From Candidatus Zipacnadia bacterium (GTDB taxonomy: Bacteria; Armatimonadota; Zipacnadia; Zipacnadales; UBA5352), in contig JALGUJ010000001.1 of the NCBI GenBank assembly GCA_029820945.1, positions 1 through 64,000 on the forward strand: DNA of 64,000 bases, written 5' to 3'. The notes under the pieces were generated by a model. The model was not told the origin of the DNA, did no database searches, and saw nothing but the letters and a program-made list of their open reading frames with translations. This document shows positions 46,883 through 57,900 of the stretch, in pieces (positions within the stretch are counted from its first letter, which is position 1; every line of letters begins with the position of its first letter). Made by a program: the position numbers and the translations under genes.

Positions 46883-49800
46883 ATGACGCCATCGCCGCCC
46901 CGGATGAGGACCTCGCGACAGAGCCTGTGCACCTCGGTCGCCATCGCGTGCGCCGTCGGCCTGGTCGCCGCAGCGCCGAGCCGGGCCGCGGCGTCGCTTC
47001 CCGTCCTGGACGAGTCCGCCTGGGAGCTGCGCCCCGACTGGATAGGCGAGCCCGATCGGCGGTCGGCGGGCGCCGGATACACCGTGCGCGACGGCATCGC
47101 GCACTTCCGCGTCCCCGAGTCGGGCAGGGCGATGAGCGTGCGCGCGAGCCTGCCGGAGCCGATCGACCTGGACGCTCTGCCCTTCCTGCGCGTGCGCTAC
47201 CGGGCGGTGGGCGTGACGCCCGCGTACGGGCGGCAGTACTTCCTGTGGATGCACAGCTCCGAGACCGGCGGCTCCGCCGTGATCCGGCTCGAGGAGCTGC
47301 TCCTCAACGGCAGGTGGCACACTCAGGTGCTGGAGCCGCACGCCTCGCTGGTGTTCGATGAGGCGGCCCTGCACCTGGCCGTGGGCGCAGACGGGGGCGA
47401 GCTGCAGATCGCCTCGGTCGAGTTTCTGCCCGAGTACCCGCACTTCAGCGTGGCCGACAGCTTCTCCGGTGACCTCGAAGCGCGTGCGGCCATGCCGGAG
47501 TCCGCGCCCGTGCCGATCGATGAGCCGGCCGCCGTCCCTGCACAGGAGGTCCAGGAGACGGTCGGGCTCAGCGACCGGCTCCCGACCGAGACCTTCGCCT
47601 ACGGCGGTGTCCCGTACGAGCCGCCGCCCAACGGACGGGCGGCGCTCATCCCCCGGTATGACGAGGGCGAGCTGGTCGTGCCGTGCGCGGCGACCGCCCG
47701 GGAGATCCACTTCATCATGGCCGCACGGCTCCCCAAGTGGCAGCCGAAGCCCTTCACGCCGTGGGGGGCGATGAAGCGGGCGCTGGCGCAGGTGGAGCGA
47801 CTGAGCGTGTTCCTCGACTACGCGGACGGCACGACCGATCAGGTCTTCCCCTACTGCCCGGACACGAGCAGGTTCGAGCTCTGCCGCGGGCTGAAGGCCT
47901 ACGCCGCTCCGGCCGCGGCGAAGCCGCTGAAGGCCGTGCGCTTCGCCCACGACGCGCGCAACGCCAGGCTGTACCTGTGCGCACTGACCGCGCGCACCGG
48001 CGCGCCGCTGCACGCCGCTGCCTACGCGCCCGACACGCCGCCGGCGGTCGATCCTCCCGAGGTCGCGCCGACCGCGCCTCTCCTCGAACTGGTGAACGAC
48101 CACCTCACCATCGCGAACGCCTACTACGCGCTCCACTTCGATCTGCGACCGACCTTCCGGCTCACCGGGATCGACCGGGCCGGCGTGGCCACCGCGCCCA
48201 CGCTCTTCTCCGCCAGGCGCGGCACTGAACCCTACCGGTCCGACGAGATGACCGTCATCGGCGAGCCGCGGCTCAACGAGACCAGCGTGCACCTGCGGCT
48301 CAGGCCTCCCGACAGCCTTCCGGCCGTGTTCGACCTCACGCTGCAGGCCGACTCCTCTCCCGAGCTGGTCATGGAGCTGAGCGTGACGAACGAGGGCCGC
48401 CAGCCGCTGGGGCTCGAGGTGGTGTTCCCGCACCTGCGCCGGCTGCGCGTGGGCGATCTCGCGGACACGTGGTACTTCTACCCGTCGCACTGCGCGCGGC
48501 TGACCCGGGGCATCTCCGCAAACCGCCGGGCCTACGGCGGGCGCTTCCCCCTGCAGTTCTTCTCGGTCTTCAACCCGCGGCTGGGCCGGGGCGTGTACGT
48601 CGCCACCCGCGACCGGACCGGGGTGGACCGGCACTACGAGCTTGCCAAGCGGTTTGACGGCGTGGAGGCGCGAATCCGGTACCCCGACAGCCTGGTGATC
48701 GCGCCCGGCGGCACGCTGGAGCTGCCCGAGACCGTCCTGGCGCTGCACCCCGGCGACTGGCACCAGGCCCTCGCGGCCTATCGGGAGTGGGCGAGGCCGT
48801 GGTATCTCGAGGGCAATGTGCGGCCGGAGTGGTTCAGGCGCGTCACCAACATGCGCACCTTCAACCTGCAGGACCCGGGCAAGAACCACCGGCAGGTCCG
48901 TGACCCCGAGACCGGCCGGTACCGGGTAGACGAGGTGCTCGACGAAGAGGAGCGGCGCTTCGGGCGTGTGGACTACGCGCACTTCTTCGACTACCGCGTC
49001 TCCGAGCAGTTCGGACGATGGGGCGACTACGACGAGTTCTCAGCGATCGGCGGCGCGGAGGGCTTCAGCCGCTGCCTGCGGCAGTTCGAGGCCCGCGGTT
49101 GCCGCCTGGGCCTCTACATGGAGGGCTTCCTGGCCTCGGGCACCTCGAAGGTGGCGCAGGAACACGCCGAGCAGTGGCGCATCGAGAGGCGCGGCGGCGG
49201 GTTCCTGAGCAAGCACTCGACGCCCGGTGAGCCCGTCTACGGCATGTGCCCGTTCATGCCGGGATGGCGCCGGCATCTCGCCGATACCGCCGCGCGGCTG
49301 GTGCGGCAGTTCGACGTGGACGGGATCTACCTCGACGAGTTCGGCTTCAATAGCTCCGGCTACTACTGCTACCGCGAGGATCACCCGCATCCGGTGCCGG
49401 GAAGGCCGCTGCAGGGGGTGATGGCCACGCTTCGCGAGGTTAAGGAGTCGCTGCCCGACGACATCGCGCTGTACACCGAGGAGTGCCCGGCCGATGTCGC
49501 GAGCCAGCACGCCGACGGATCCTTCTCCTACTTCCTGAGCTACAACGACCCGCCGCACACGCCGGGGCGGCTCAGCGCGTATCGGTTCGCGTTTCCCGAG
49601 TTCCGGCTGCTGGCGCTGTCCGCGCAGACCATCGCCGCCGGCGACTACATCGACCAGCCCAAGTTCGTTCTCTTCAACGGGCTCGGGTACTACGGCTCGG
49701 GCATCATCATCGTGGATCAGGCCGAGCGCAGCTATCGGGAGACCATCCGGGTGCTGCAGGAGCATCGCGAGGCCTTCAACTCGCTTGAGGCCGAGCCACT

Positions 49801-50044
49801 GATACCGACGGAGACGCCGGGCATCCTGGCGAACCGCTTCCCGGGCCCGAGCGAGACCGTCTACACCGTCTTCAACACCATGTATCACACGGTGCGGTGC
49901 CCCGTCGTGCGCATCGCCGAGCACCAGCAGTGCCGGCTGCTCTACGGGTCGGAGGAGATGTCGGTTCAACGGCGCGAAGGCGCCGCGGTCGTGCACCTGA
50001 CCCTGGGCCCGCGCGCCGTCGCCTGCTTCTGCTGCCCGCGGTAG
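46883..50044 (+). CDS. Exported glycoside hydrolase-like protein (DUF6259-like)
   Basis: 1,053 residues from the ATG chosen. Signal peptide: CTSVAIACAVGLVAAAP, then a signal-peptidase site near SRAAAS. The N-terminal half is beta-rich. The centre has QFFSVFNPRLGRGVYVATRDRTG, and the C-terminal half is TIM-barrel-like with HFFDYR, GLYMEGFLASG and DGIYLDEFGFNSSG; the Glu in LDEFG may be catalytic. The pattern recalls DUF6259 proteins common in Hydrogenedentota and Armatimonadota; the substrate is unknown. The start is uncertain: GTG at 46814, or ATGs at 46883 and 46904, with only a weak GGGAAG before 46883. An amidohydrolase gene follows 63 bases downstream. Confidence 0.7.
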   Translation: MTPSPPRMRTSRQSLCTSVAIACAVGLVAAAPSRAAASLPVLDESAWELRPDWIGEPDRRSAGAGYTVRDGIAHFRVPESGRAMSVRASLPEPIDLDALPFLRVRYRAVGVTPAYGRQYFLWMHSSETGGSAVIRLEELLLNGRWHTQVLEPHASLVFDEAALHLAVGADGGELQIASVEFLPEYPHFSVADSFSGDLEARAAMPESAPVPIDEPAAVPAQEVQETVGLSDRLPTETFAYGGVPYEPPPNGRAALIPRYDEGELVVPCAATAREIHFIMAARLPKWQPKPFTPWGAMKRALAQVERLSVFLDYADGTTDQVFPYCPDTSRFELCRGLKAYAAPAAAKPLKAVRFAHDARNARLYLCALTARTGAPLHAAAYAPDTPPAVDPPEVAPTAPLLELVNDHLTIANAYYALHFDLRPTFRLTGIDRAGVATAPTLFSARRGTEPYRSDEMTVIGEPRLNETSVHLRLRPPDSLPAVFDLTLQADSSPELVMELSVTNEGRQPLGLEVVFPHLRRLRVGDLADTWYFYPSHCARLTRGISANRRAYGGRFPLQFFSVFNPRLGRGVYVATRDRTGVDRHYELAKRFDGVEARIRYPDSLVIAPGGTLELPETVLALHPGDWHQALAAYREWARPWYLEGNVRPEWFRRVTNMRTFNLQDPGKNHRQVRDPETGRYRVDEVLDEEERRFGRVDYAHFFDYRVSEQFGRWGDYDEFSAIGGAEGFSRCLRQFEARGCRLGLYMEGFLASGTSKVAQEHAEQWRIERRGGGFLSKHSTPGEPVYGMCPFMPGWRRHLADTAARLVRQFDVDGIYLDEFGFNSSGYYCYREDHPHPVPGRPLQGVMATLREVKESLPDDIALYTEECPADVASQHADGSFSYFLSYNDPPHTPGRLSAYRFAFPEFRLLALSAQTIAAGDYIDQPKFVLFNGLGYYGSGIIIVDQAERSYRETIRVLQEHREAFNSLEAEPLIPTETPGILANRFPGPSETVYTVFNTMYHTVRCPVVRIAEHQQCRLLYGSEEMSVQRREGAAVVHLTLGPRAVACFCCPR

Positions 50045-50107
50045 CGCGCGGAGCCAGTCGGCAGACGCCTGGCGTCCCTTCGTCACGACCACAAGGAGGA
50101 GCATCTC

Positions 50108-51313
50108 ATGGCCGAAGCCATCACGGTTCTTCACGGCAGGTTGATCGATGGGACGGGCGCCGAGCCCGTGGAAGACAGTGCGGTCGTCGTCCGGGACGGT
50201 CTCATCGAGGCGGTGGGCCGGGCGGACGAGCTGGCGCCAGGGGTGGAAGCCGAGGTCATCGACGCGACCGGCAGGACGGTCATGCCCGGCCTGATCGAGG
50301 GGCACGCGCACGTCAGCGGCAAACACGAGAGCCAGCGGCGCCTGCGTCTGACCCTGCAGCGGGGCATCACGACGGTCTGCAGCGTCTCGGCCAACACCGG
50401 AGGGATCGCGCTGCGGGACGCCATCGACTCCGGCGATGTTCGCGGCTGCGCGCGGCTGCTCGCGGGCTGCATCGTCAGCCCGACCAACGGCCACGTCAGG
50501 TTCCGCGACGCCGACGGACCGTGGGAGGTGCGCAAGGCGGTGCGCGAGATGGTCCAGGCGGGGGCGGACTTCATCAAGACCGCGGCCTCCGGCGGCTTCT
50601 GGGGCAAGAACGAGGTCTGCGCCATGCGCAACTACACCTACGAGGAGCTGGCGGCGCTGGCGGACGAGGCGCACGCCTGGTTCAGGCCGGTGGTCGTGCA
50701 CTGCCACACGCAGCCGGGGCTCGGCAACTGCATCCGCGCGGGCATCGATCAGATCCATCACGGCGCCTTCATCGACGAGGAGGCGGTGCATGGCATACAG
50801 GAGCGCGGGCTTCACTACATGCCGACGCTCAGCGTGACCTGCCAGCGCAACATCGACGCGCTCTCCGACCAGCCGTGGCAGACGAGGGAGATGACGCAGG
50901 CCCAGCCGGTCCATCGCGAGGGCGTGCGCCTGGCCCATGAGATCGGCGTCAAGCTGGCCGTGGGCACCGACTACCCGGGCACGCCCAAGACCTGGAAGAT
51001 CGGCGACCGGACCTGGTGGGAGCTGTGGGAGCTCGTCCAGTGCGGGCTGTCGCCAATGGAGGCGATCGTGGCCGCCACGCGCACCAACGCGGAGGCCTAC
51101 GGGCGGCTCGATGAGCTGGGCACACTCGAGCCGGGGAAGAGGGCGGACCTGATCGTCACCTCGGCCGACCCGCTGGCGGACCTGCCGGCCTTCCAGCACG
51201 CTGAGAGCATCAGCCTGGTCATCAAGGACGGCGTGGTGGAGTTCGCCGACGAGCAGTACAGGCAGCACTACCGCATCCGCGAACCCCAGCCGCCCGACCG
51301 GCCGCAGGACTGA
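50108..51313 (+). CDS. Metal-dependent amidohydrolase (imidazolonepropionase-like)
   Basis: 401 residues of the amidohydrolase superfamily. The composite beta-sandwich at both ends is framed by LIDGTGAEP and GKRADLIV. Metal ligands are His66 and His68 in GHAHV, Lys157 in FIKTAA (probably carboxylated), His198/His200 in VVHCHT, His217/218 in QIHHGAF and the Asp in AVGTDYPG. Relatives hydrolyse cyclic amides, dipeptides or N-acyl compounds. AAGGAGGAG lies 7-15 bases before the ATG. There is no signal peptide. It is downstream of the exported DUF6259-like protein in the same direction and may finish degradation of an imported amide. Confidence 0.93.
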   Translation: MAEAITVLHGRLIDGTGAEPVEDSAVVVRDGLIEAVGRADELAPGVEAEVIDATGRTVMPGLIEGHAHVSGKHESQRRLRLTLQRGITTVCSVSANTGGIALRDAIDSGDVRGCARLLAGCIVSPTNGHVRFRDADGPWEVRKAVREMVQAGADFIKTAASGGFWGKNEVCAMRNYTYEELAALADEAHAWFRPVVVHCHTQPGLGNCIRAGIDQIHHGAFIDEEAVHGIQERGLHYMPTLSVTCQRNIDALSDQPWQTREMTQAQPVHREGVRLAHEIGVKLAVGTDYPGTPKTWKIGDRTWWELWELVQCGLSPMEAIVAATRTNAEAYGRLDELGTLEPGKRADLIVTSADPLADLPAFQHAESISLVIKDGVVEFADEQYRQHYRIREPQPPDRPQD

Positions 51314-51373
51314 TTGCACACCATCCTCCGCGAGAGAACCGGGCGAGTTGGGCCTGGACGGCAGGCCCGTCGG

Positions 51374-51406
51374 CGGGCATCCCGCTCCGAATGCGGGACG
51401 CCCGCG
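51374..51406. terminator. Bidirectional hairpin between convergent genes
   Basis: GCGGGC (51374-51379) pairs with GCCCGC (51401-51406), and CCCGC (51382-51386) pairs with GCGGG (51394-51398), around a small internal loop and a 7-base end loop. No T run is present, so termination is inferred from position between two converging genes. Confidence 0.4.
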
Positions 51407-51431
51407 GCACGGCAGCGATCGCGGAGCCGCC

Positions 51432-54400
51432 TCAGTGAGGCCCGGCATCCCCCGCCCGCAGCAGGCGCACGCAGTGCGGGATGGCGGTCACGGTCAGGCC
51501 GTCGGCAAGCTGCGCGACGGTGCCAAGCCTCTCGCCCGTGGCCACGTCGATGACCGGCATTGGCGCCAGGATCGGCAGTTCGAGGATCACCGGATCGCAG
51601 CGCACGGTCGCCTCGACCGCCTCGTCGCCCGTGGACAGCAGAGCGATGGTGCGCGCGTCCGGATAGGCGTACACGAACAGGTCGTCGCCGCCGGTGACGT
51701 CGAGGCGTCCGGCCTCACCCTCGCGCCCCGCAGCCCAGAAGATGGCGGACCGCACCAGGCGCGAGAAGGCGTACTCATCCGACCGGCCGGCGATCCAGGC
51801 CGCGCGACCCTCGCCCACCTCGCGGACGGTCATGCCGGGGGAGACGGTCTCGCCGTCCACCAGCGCGCAGGCGACCCTGACGTCCTCGGCGACGGGCCGC
51901 GCGCCGACGGTCTCGACCATGCCCGGAATCGTCGGGGGGATCTCGACCGCCTGCACCCCGGCGGCCCTGACCAGCGCCGCGCCCTCCTCCTCGCGCGCGG
52001 CGGCCAATGCATCCTCGTCAAGCCACTCGTCGCCGGAGTACGCCGCGCCGGCCTCCGCGACCTCGGTCGCGCCGGTGCCGTCCACGCCGAAGACGTCGGC
52101 CAGTGCCCAGCCGTCATCCAGCGCCGAGGGCCCCTGCAGGCCGACCACGCCGCCGCCCGCGCGCACGAACTCGCGCACGGCATCGGCCAGGCGGGCATCC
52201 TCCCAGATGTACCCGCCGCTCCAGGCGCTGCCGGGCATTCCGTAGAGGAACAGGCAGTGCGCGTCGTCGGGCACGCCCGCCTCGATGACCTCGCGGAAGC
52301 CGATGAAGCGCACGCGCACGGGCAGGTCGGTCAGGTGCCGGAGCCGGTGGTCGTGCCACGGCCGCCAGGAGTACTGCCTGCCCCACGAGTGCACGACGTA
52401 GAGGTTCAGCGCGCCCTCCCACGCGCGCACGCCGCCGAGCTCGCCGGCCATGAGTCGGAACTCGTCGCTGATCTGCGCGATCTCCTCGACCATGTCGTCG
52501 CGCATGGCCTCATCGGAGAGGTCGGTGACGCCGGGCATGGGCATCCAGTACAGGCCCATGGGCGGCTGCATCAGCAGGCCGCGGCGCGTGCGGCCCCACT
52601 GGGTGCCGAACAGCGCCGCACCGTCCGGCCGGGCGACGAGGTGGCTGTGCAGCCAGTTCACGCGCAGGCGGCGGTAGACCTCGCCGGGGAAGTCCACGAG
52701 CGCCCGCGCCGTCACCGGATCCGCGGCGGGCTTGTCCACCTCATCCACGTTCCCGGCCTCGAGGCTGCCCAGGTACGGCTCGATCCCGACGTGGCAGTCG
52801 CCCCAGTAGAGCCAGGTGCGCGCGCCGTGCTCGTGCACCACGTCGGTGGCACGGCGCATGAAGCCCCTGACGCCCTCCTGCACCCACGCCATCCATGCCA
52901 GGTACTGTGGCCGCGGCGGCACGTCCAGCGTGCGTGGCGGCATGACCAGCCAGCGCGGATCGAACTCGATGCCGGTGGCCTCGGTGAAGGCGCGCTGGTT
53001 CTCGGGCCGTGCCGCGTTGGTGTAGGACTCCCAGTCGTAGCCGCCCTGCGGATTGCCGCCCGGCCAGGCGTAGGCCAGGTCGTCGTACCAGAAGGTCTCC
53101 AGCACGCCCTCCAGCGGCGCGACCTCCTCGCGAAGCGCGCTCAGAGCGTGCTCGACGAAGGGCTCGTGGAGCGGATCGCCGATGCGCGCCGTCTGGTTCA
53201 TGTAGTAGACCCTGAAGGTGCGGCCGTCCTCGGCGCCGCGGATGGTGATCCGCTTCGAGCCCGGGTCGTACTCCCAGCTCTCGGCGGGCACCTCCTCGTC
53301 CGTCTCAAGGTCGAGGACCAGCCAGTGCTCGGCGGGCGGGAAGAAGTCGCTGACCGCCAGGCTGCCCCACGCCGGAGCCTCGAGCCTCATCTCCACCGTC
53401 CCCACCTCGGCGGGCGGCGTGTCCATGTACCAGTAGCCGAACTGCAGGTGGTCGGGGCTCCCGGAGTCCGCGGTGTGGATGGGCGCGGAGGAAAGCATTG
53501 CCGTGTGGTAGCCGGCGTCCCGCCAGGCCGCGAGGCCCTCCCGAGTGGCGCTGCCGTGCGGCGAGACCAGCTCGTTGGCGCCGATGCGCTCGGCCCACGG
53601 GAAGGCCTCCGCCGCGCGCTCGTTGCCGTGCCAGCTCATCGTGATGCGCAGCTCGTCGTTGTCCGCCTCGCGCACTGCCCGGCGCATCGCGCGGCGGTAC
53701 TCGGCCTCACCGCTCGCGATAGCCGCGACGCGCCGCTCGGCGGCCGTGAGGTAGTTCGAGGCGGCGCTGAGACGGCGCCGCTCCATGGCATCCTGCGCCG
53801 CGGCCAGCAGGCCCGCCGCGACCCGCCGCTCGGCAAGCTCCGTGTCGGCGGCCTCAATCGCCTCTCCCACGGCCTCACTGCGTAGCCTCAGCTCAGACAT
53901 CGCCGCACCTCCGTAGCCCACCGGACGCGTGATGCTCGCGATCTCCGCGCCGCCCGCGTCCACGAAGGTCACCGTCACGCGGCCCTCGCCATCTCCGATG
54001 CGCTCCGCGGGCATGAGGGGCCGGGAGGCCTCGGCCACGGGCAGCTCGCGGCTCAGCGCCTCCTCGCCCGCGCTGTCCGTGATCTGCACCCGCAGACCAG
54101 AGACCGCGGTGGGCAGCGCGACATCGTCGAGGTTCAGCCGCACCTGCTCGCCCGGGAGGTAGGTGCGCTGCGTCATCAGCGGCGCGAAGCTCCGCACGCC
54201 GCGGGAGATGCGGACCTCGTCGATGGCGCCGCGCAGGTGATCGCGCCAACTGTCGTGGGAGCCGAAAACAGTGTTGCCGGGCTTCTCGGTGTAGGTGCCC
54301 TCATCGGCGTGTTGCGTCTCGCCCGCCAGGCGGCCGTTGATGTAAAGCCGCGCGGTCCGGTCGGCGTCGTGGGTCAGCGCGACGTGCTGCCATTCGCCGC

Positions 54401-54860
54401 GCCGCCACGGGATGCCCGCGAGGGAGTACCAGCGGATGGGGAAGGTCTCGGCGCGGTAGCCGAAGGTGGCCGTCCCTCGCGCGTAGTGGGCGGTGAGGTA
54501 GTAGTTGATGGCGACCGAGAAGATGTTCCCCTCGGGGCCATCCGGCCGCAGCCACATCTCGACCGTGAACGGCTGGTCCACGGCGAGCCGCAGCATCTCG
54601 TGGCTGGGCAGGCGCACGCACTGCCCGCGACCGTCGAGGCCCGCGGCCCGGCCGAAGACGCCCGGGACCGACGGCGCGTCCTTGCGCATCTCCGCCGTGA
54701 CCCCGAGCACGCCCTCGACCGGCTGGGGGCCGTCATCCTCGTCGAGGTGCAGCAGCACGAGTGTCTGCTCGTCCGGCTCGTAGGGCAGGAACCAGGCCTC
54801 GGCGGCGTGCACGGGAAGCGTGGCCAGCGTGCAGAGGGCGGTGATCGCGACGCGTGTCAT
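51432..54860 (-). CDS. Exported LamG plus GH112-like (galactosyl-N-acetylhexosamine phosphorylase-like) protein
   Basis: 1,142 residues with a signal peptide (ALCTLATLPVHAAEA). Residues about 35-230 are a LamG/concanavalin-like jelly roll (VEMWLRPDG, WQHVALTHD, AIDEVRISRG). A beta and coiled region follows (about 330-390 helical). The C-terminal 750 residues resemble GH112 lacto-N-biose phosphorylases: ETFWYDDL, LYWGDCHVGIEPYLGS, VHSWGRQYSW and MPGSAWSGGYIW. GDxxxGxEPY and the GSAWSGG loop are characteristic as I recall the family. GH112 enzymes are normally cytoplasmic phosphorylases, so an exported form with LamG is odd. The ATG at 54860 follows GGAGGGAGAG. A GH20-like gene lies just upstream, on the same strand. 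Confidence 0.75.
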   Translation of the reverse strand: MTRVAITALCTLATLPVHAAEAWFLPYEPDEQTLVLLHLDEDDGPQPVEGVLGVTAEMRKDAPSVPGVFGRAAGLDGRGQCVRLPSHEMLRLAVDQPFTVEMWLRPDGPEGNIFSVAINYYLTAHYARGTATFGYRAETFPIRWYSLAGIPWRRGEWQHVALTHDADRTARLYINGRLAGETQHADEGTYTEKPGNTVFGSHDSWRDHLRGAIDEVRISRGVRSFAPLMTQRTYLPGEQVRLNLDDVALPTAVSGLRVQITDSAGEEALSRELPVAEASRPLMPAERIGDGEGRVTVTFVDAGGAEIASITRPVGYGGAAMSELRLRSEAVGEAIEAADTELAERRVAAGLLAAAQDAMERRRLSAASNYLTAAERRVAAIASGEAEYRRAMRRAVREADNDELRITMSWHGNERAAEAFPWAERIGANELVSPHGSATREGLAAWRDAGYHTAMLSSAPIHTADSGSPDHLQFGYWYMDTPPAEVGTVEMRLEAPAWGSLAVSDFFPPAEHWLVLDLETDEEVPAESWEYDPGSKRITIRGAEDGRTFRVYYMNQTARIGDPLHEPFVEHALSALREEVAPLEGVLETFWYDDLAYAWPGGNPQGGYDWESYTNAARPENQRAFTEATGIEFDPRWLVMPPRTLDVPPRPQYLAWMAWVQEGVRGFMRRATDVVHEHGARTWLYWGDCHVGIEPYLGSLEAGNVDEVDKPAADPVTARALVDFPGEVYRRLRVNWLHSHLVARPDGAALFGTQWGRTRRGLLMQPPMGLYWMPMPGVTDLSDEAMRDDMVEEIAQISDEFRLMAGELGGVRAWEGALNLYVVHSWGRQYSWRPWHDHRLRHLTDLPVRVRFIGFREVIEAGVPDDAHCLFLYGMPGSAWSGGYIWEDARLADAVREFVRAGGGVVGLQGPSALDDGWALADVFGVDGTGATEVAEAGAAYSGDEWLDEDALAAAREEEGAALVRAAGVQAVEIPPTIPGMVETVGARPVAEDVRVACALVDGETVSPGMTVREVGEGRAAWIAGRSDEYAFSRLVRSAIFWAAGREGEAGRLDVTGGDDLFVYAYPDARTIALLSTGDEAVEATVRCDPVILELPILAPMPVIDVATGERLGTVAQLADGLTVTAIPHCVRLLRAGDAGPH

Positions 54861-54918
54861 GCTGATCTCTCCCTCCGACGTCATCGCAGCTCGGGGCCCT
54901 GGCGGCGGCGAGACCGCC

Positions 54919-57900
54919 TTACCCCGCCGCCCAGGTCACGGCGTTGAGCAGCAGCCGCGCCTCCGCGCCCTCCGGCTCCACGTCACTTCCGTCCTCCGCC
55001 AGGCCGACGGCGAGGCCGATGGCGACGTAGCGGCCCTCGCCGTGCTCGCCCGCGATGACGACCGCGTCCTCGGTCTCGGCGCTCCGGGCGAGCACCACGC
55101 CGCTCGGGCCGGGCTCGAGCAGGATGTGGTCGTAGTAGGAGTGCGGCTGCGCCTGGTCGGGCGGGATGCCCTCGGTCACCGGATGCTCGGCCACGACCAC
55201 CCAGTCGGCGTGGCGCTCCTTGTCGATGCCCGCGGCGCAGATCTCCGGCAGGATAGCGGGCAGGCCGCGGAAGCCGGCCGCGTCATGGGTCACCACTAGG
55301 CCGCCGCCGGCCGAGACGTAGTCGCGCAGCGCCGCGACCTCCTCGCCGCCCACGACCGAGACGACCTTCGGCTGCGGGATGACGACCGCATCGCAGGGCG
55401 CCACCACGTCGGGGCTGATGCGCGCGACGGGCAGCACCTCCAGCGTCTCCTGCCTCGCCAGCCAGGAGTGGATCCCGCCCGAGCCGTAGGCCGCGGGCAG
55501 CACGCCGACGTGAATGCGGTCACTCTGGAAGGCCGGCGGGCCGAAGCGCGCGGCCTGCTCGGGAGTCATGGGCTCCAGTTCGGGCGGCGGCGCATCCGGA
55601 TCGAGGGAGCCCTCCTTACGCATCCACACGTTGCCCGAGCAGCCCTTCCTGCCCGGCGGCTGCCCGCTGTCGGCCGTCCCCTGGATGTCCACGCGGATGA
55701 AGTACGCCCTGCTTCGGTCCACCTCGGGCACCTCGACCGTGTAAACGTTGGCCTCGTTGCGGTGCGCGGCCACGCCACGGTGCTCGTCCACCGCTATCTC
55801 GACCGTCTCCTCCGGCGCGTCCTTCGGCGCGGCCAGCAGCCTCACCGCGTACTGCACCAGGCCGTGCCAGCCGCTCGTGTAGCGGAAACCGACCTGGTAG
55901 GTGCCCGGCGACTGGAGCAGCTCGGTCACCTCGAACGTCTTCTCGATGCGGCGGCTCTCCTCGAAGTCCTCGGCATTCCACTGGCCGATGGTGTTGGTGC
56001 GGTAGGGCAGGCCCGGGTCGCGGATGCCGAACTGCCGGAGGTGCTCGCCGATCTCGGAGGCCGTCTGGCCGATGACCTCCAGCGTGTCGTCGAAGCGACT
56101 CGCGCCGTCCCAGCCCTCCAGGGCGTCCCGCCAGTCGCGCATGGCCTCTTCGGCCTGGAAGGACGCCAGCGCCATCTCGTACATCTCCTCGTTGAGTCGC
56201 GGCCGGGCGGTCTCGGGTTCCAGCGTCTCGTCTGCCAGCACCACGCCCATGTCGTAGATCGTGCGGAGCATGCGCAGCATCCCGCCGATCGCCTCAGCCT
56301 CGGCGACGAGGGCCGGGGCGTCCCAGCCGTGCGCGGTCTCGGCAGCCCAGCGGCAGGTCTCGATGTCGGCGTCGAGGTGCTCGAGGGTCGGGAAGTAGCG
56401 GTACATGCCCTCGCCCAAGGTGGGCACCGCGCCCTGCTTGACGAGGCTGGCGGCCCGGCCGAAGAAGGCGCTGTAGGGCACGCGCGAGCCGTAGAGGTCC
56501 CAGCCCACCGGCCCCATGCGCACCGCCCACTCGGCGACCGCGTCCGGGTCCTCGAAGCCCTCGCGGGTGGCCCAGGCGGCGGCGAACTCCCGCGGGCTGC
56601 GCCCCCTGGCGTTCCAAGACCACTCCGCCGCGGCCAGCACGTTGAACTGGTAGCAGATGTTGTCGGGCGTCGCGTAGCCGCAGAGGCACTCGAGGCCGTC
56701 GTCCACGAACTCGTTCATGCGGTAGTGGATGAACTGCGGGCCGGTCCAAGGGCAGACGATGCGCCACGAGGCCGTGAGCTGCGGGTAGCAGCCCAGCCAG
56801 CGCCCCTGCGCGGCGTAGTCCTCCAGCAGCGGGTAGATCATCTCATCGCGCGAGCTGTCGTAGGTGCGGCCGCCGTCGTAGTAGGTCACCCCCACGTCCG
56901 GCGGCACCTCCGCAAGCACCTCGTCGTTGGTCGAGTAGCTGCCCTGCGTCAGCAGGATGCGCAGGCCCACGTCCGGGTGCTTCTGCTGATTCCGGCGGTA
57001 GGCCTCGACGATGGCCCTGCTCTCCAGCACGTACTGCCCGAGCCTCTGGCAGCGAGGGCACCGGCACTGCACGTGCGCCTCGCTCAGCCACGCGCAGATG
57101 TCGGTGACCCCGTCGATGGAGCTCATGCCGTCCATCCACCCGGCCAGCACGTCGATGAACTGGGGCTGGGAGGCGCATGGGGCGATGAGGCCGCGGTCGG
57201 CCGTCTCCACGTCGTAGCCCCGCCCGACCAGCTCCGGGTAGGCGTCGTACACGCCGGTGCGCAGCAGGTGGTCGAGGTGGGTGATGATGGGCACCACCTT
57301 CAGCGCGTTGCGGCGCCCGAGCGCGATGGCCTCCTCGTTGACCTCGACCGTCGGAGTCCCGTCCTCATCCACCATCTCGCGCACGTGGGTCTCGACGAGG
57401 TTCATCTTGTGCGCGGCCATCCACTCGATGTCGCGCACGCTGGAGCCGCCCCACTCGCCGCGCTCCGACAGATCCGGCCAGTCCAGCACCTCCGCCAGCG
57501 GGATCTCCACCGACTCCTCGGTCAGCGTGGCCTCCAGGAGCTGGCGCAGAGTCTGCGCGGCGTAGTAGACGCCGGCATCCGTGAGCCCGGTGAGCACCAG
57601 CTCGTCATCGGCATAGGGAACGATCGCGTAGGCCTGCTCTGAGTTGCGGACCCCGCGCAGGCGGTCCGGATCGATGGCCGGCCGGTGCCGGACCCTCCCC
57701 TCCGCGTCGCAGACGCCCAGCACGATCTCGAAGGCCTCCCCGTCGGCCTGCACCCCCGCGCGCTCGGCGAAGAGCGCCCGGAGCTGCTCGCAGGCGGTAC
57801 GCTCGGCCGGCCCGGCCTCGCGCCGCGCCCGGATCCGCACCTGGTCGGGCGCGAGCACGACCTTGCGCGGGATCTCGATCTGCTTCGGCATCGGCAGCGT

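Noticed and set aside
46670-48982. N-terminal extension of the methyltransferase frame by 770 residues
   Set aside because: It is antisense to the DUF6259-like gene, and the UroD fold begins at 46669 with a ribosome site.
51348-53885. 845-codon plus-strand open frame
   Set aside because: It is antisense to the LamG/GH112-like gene and shows no recognisable domain.
55468-57642. 724-codon plus-strand open frame
   Set aside because: It is antisense to the GH20-like gene; repetitive Val/Leu/Arg composition is typical of such shadows.
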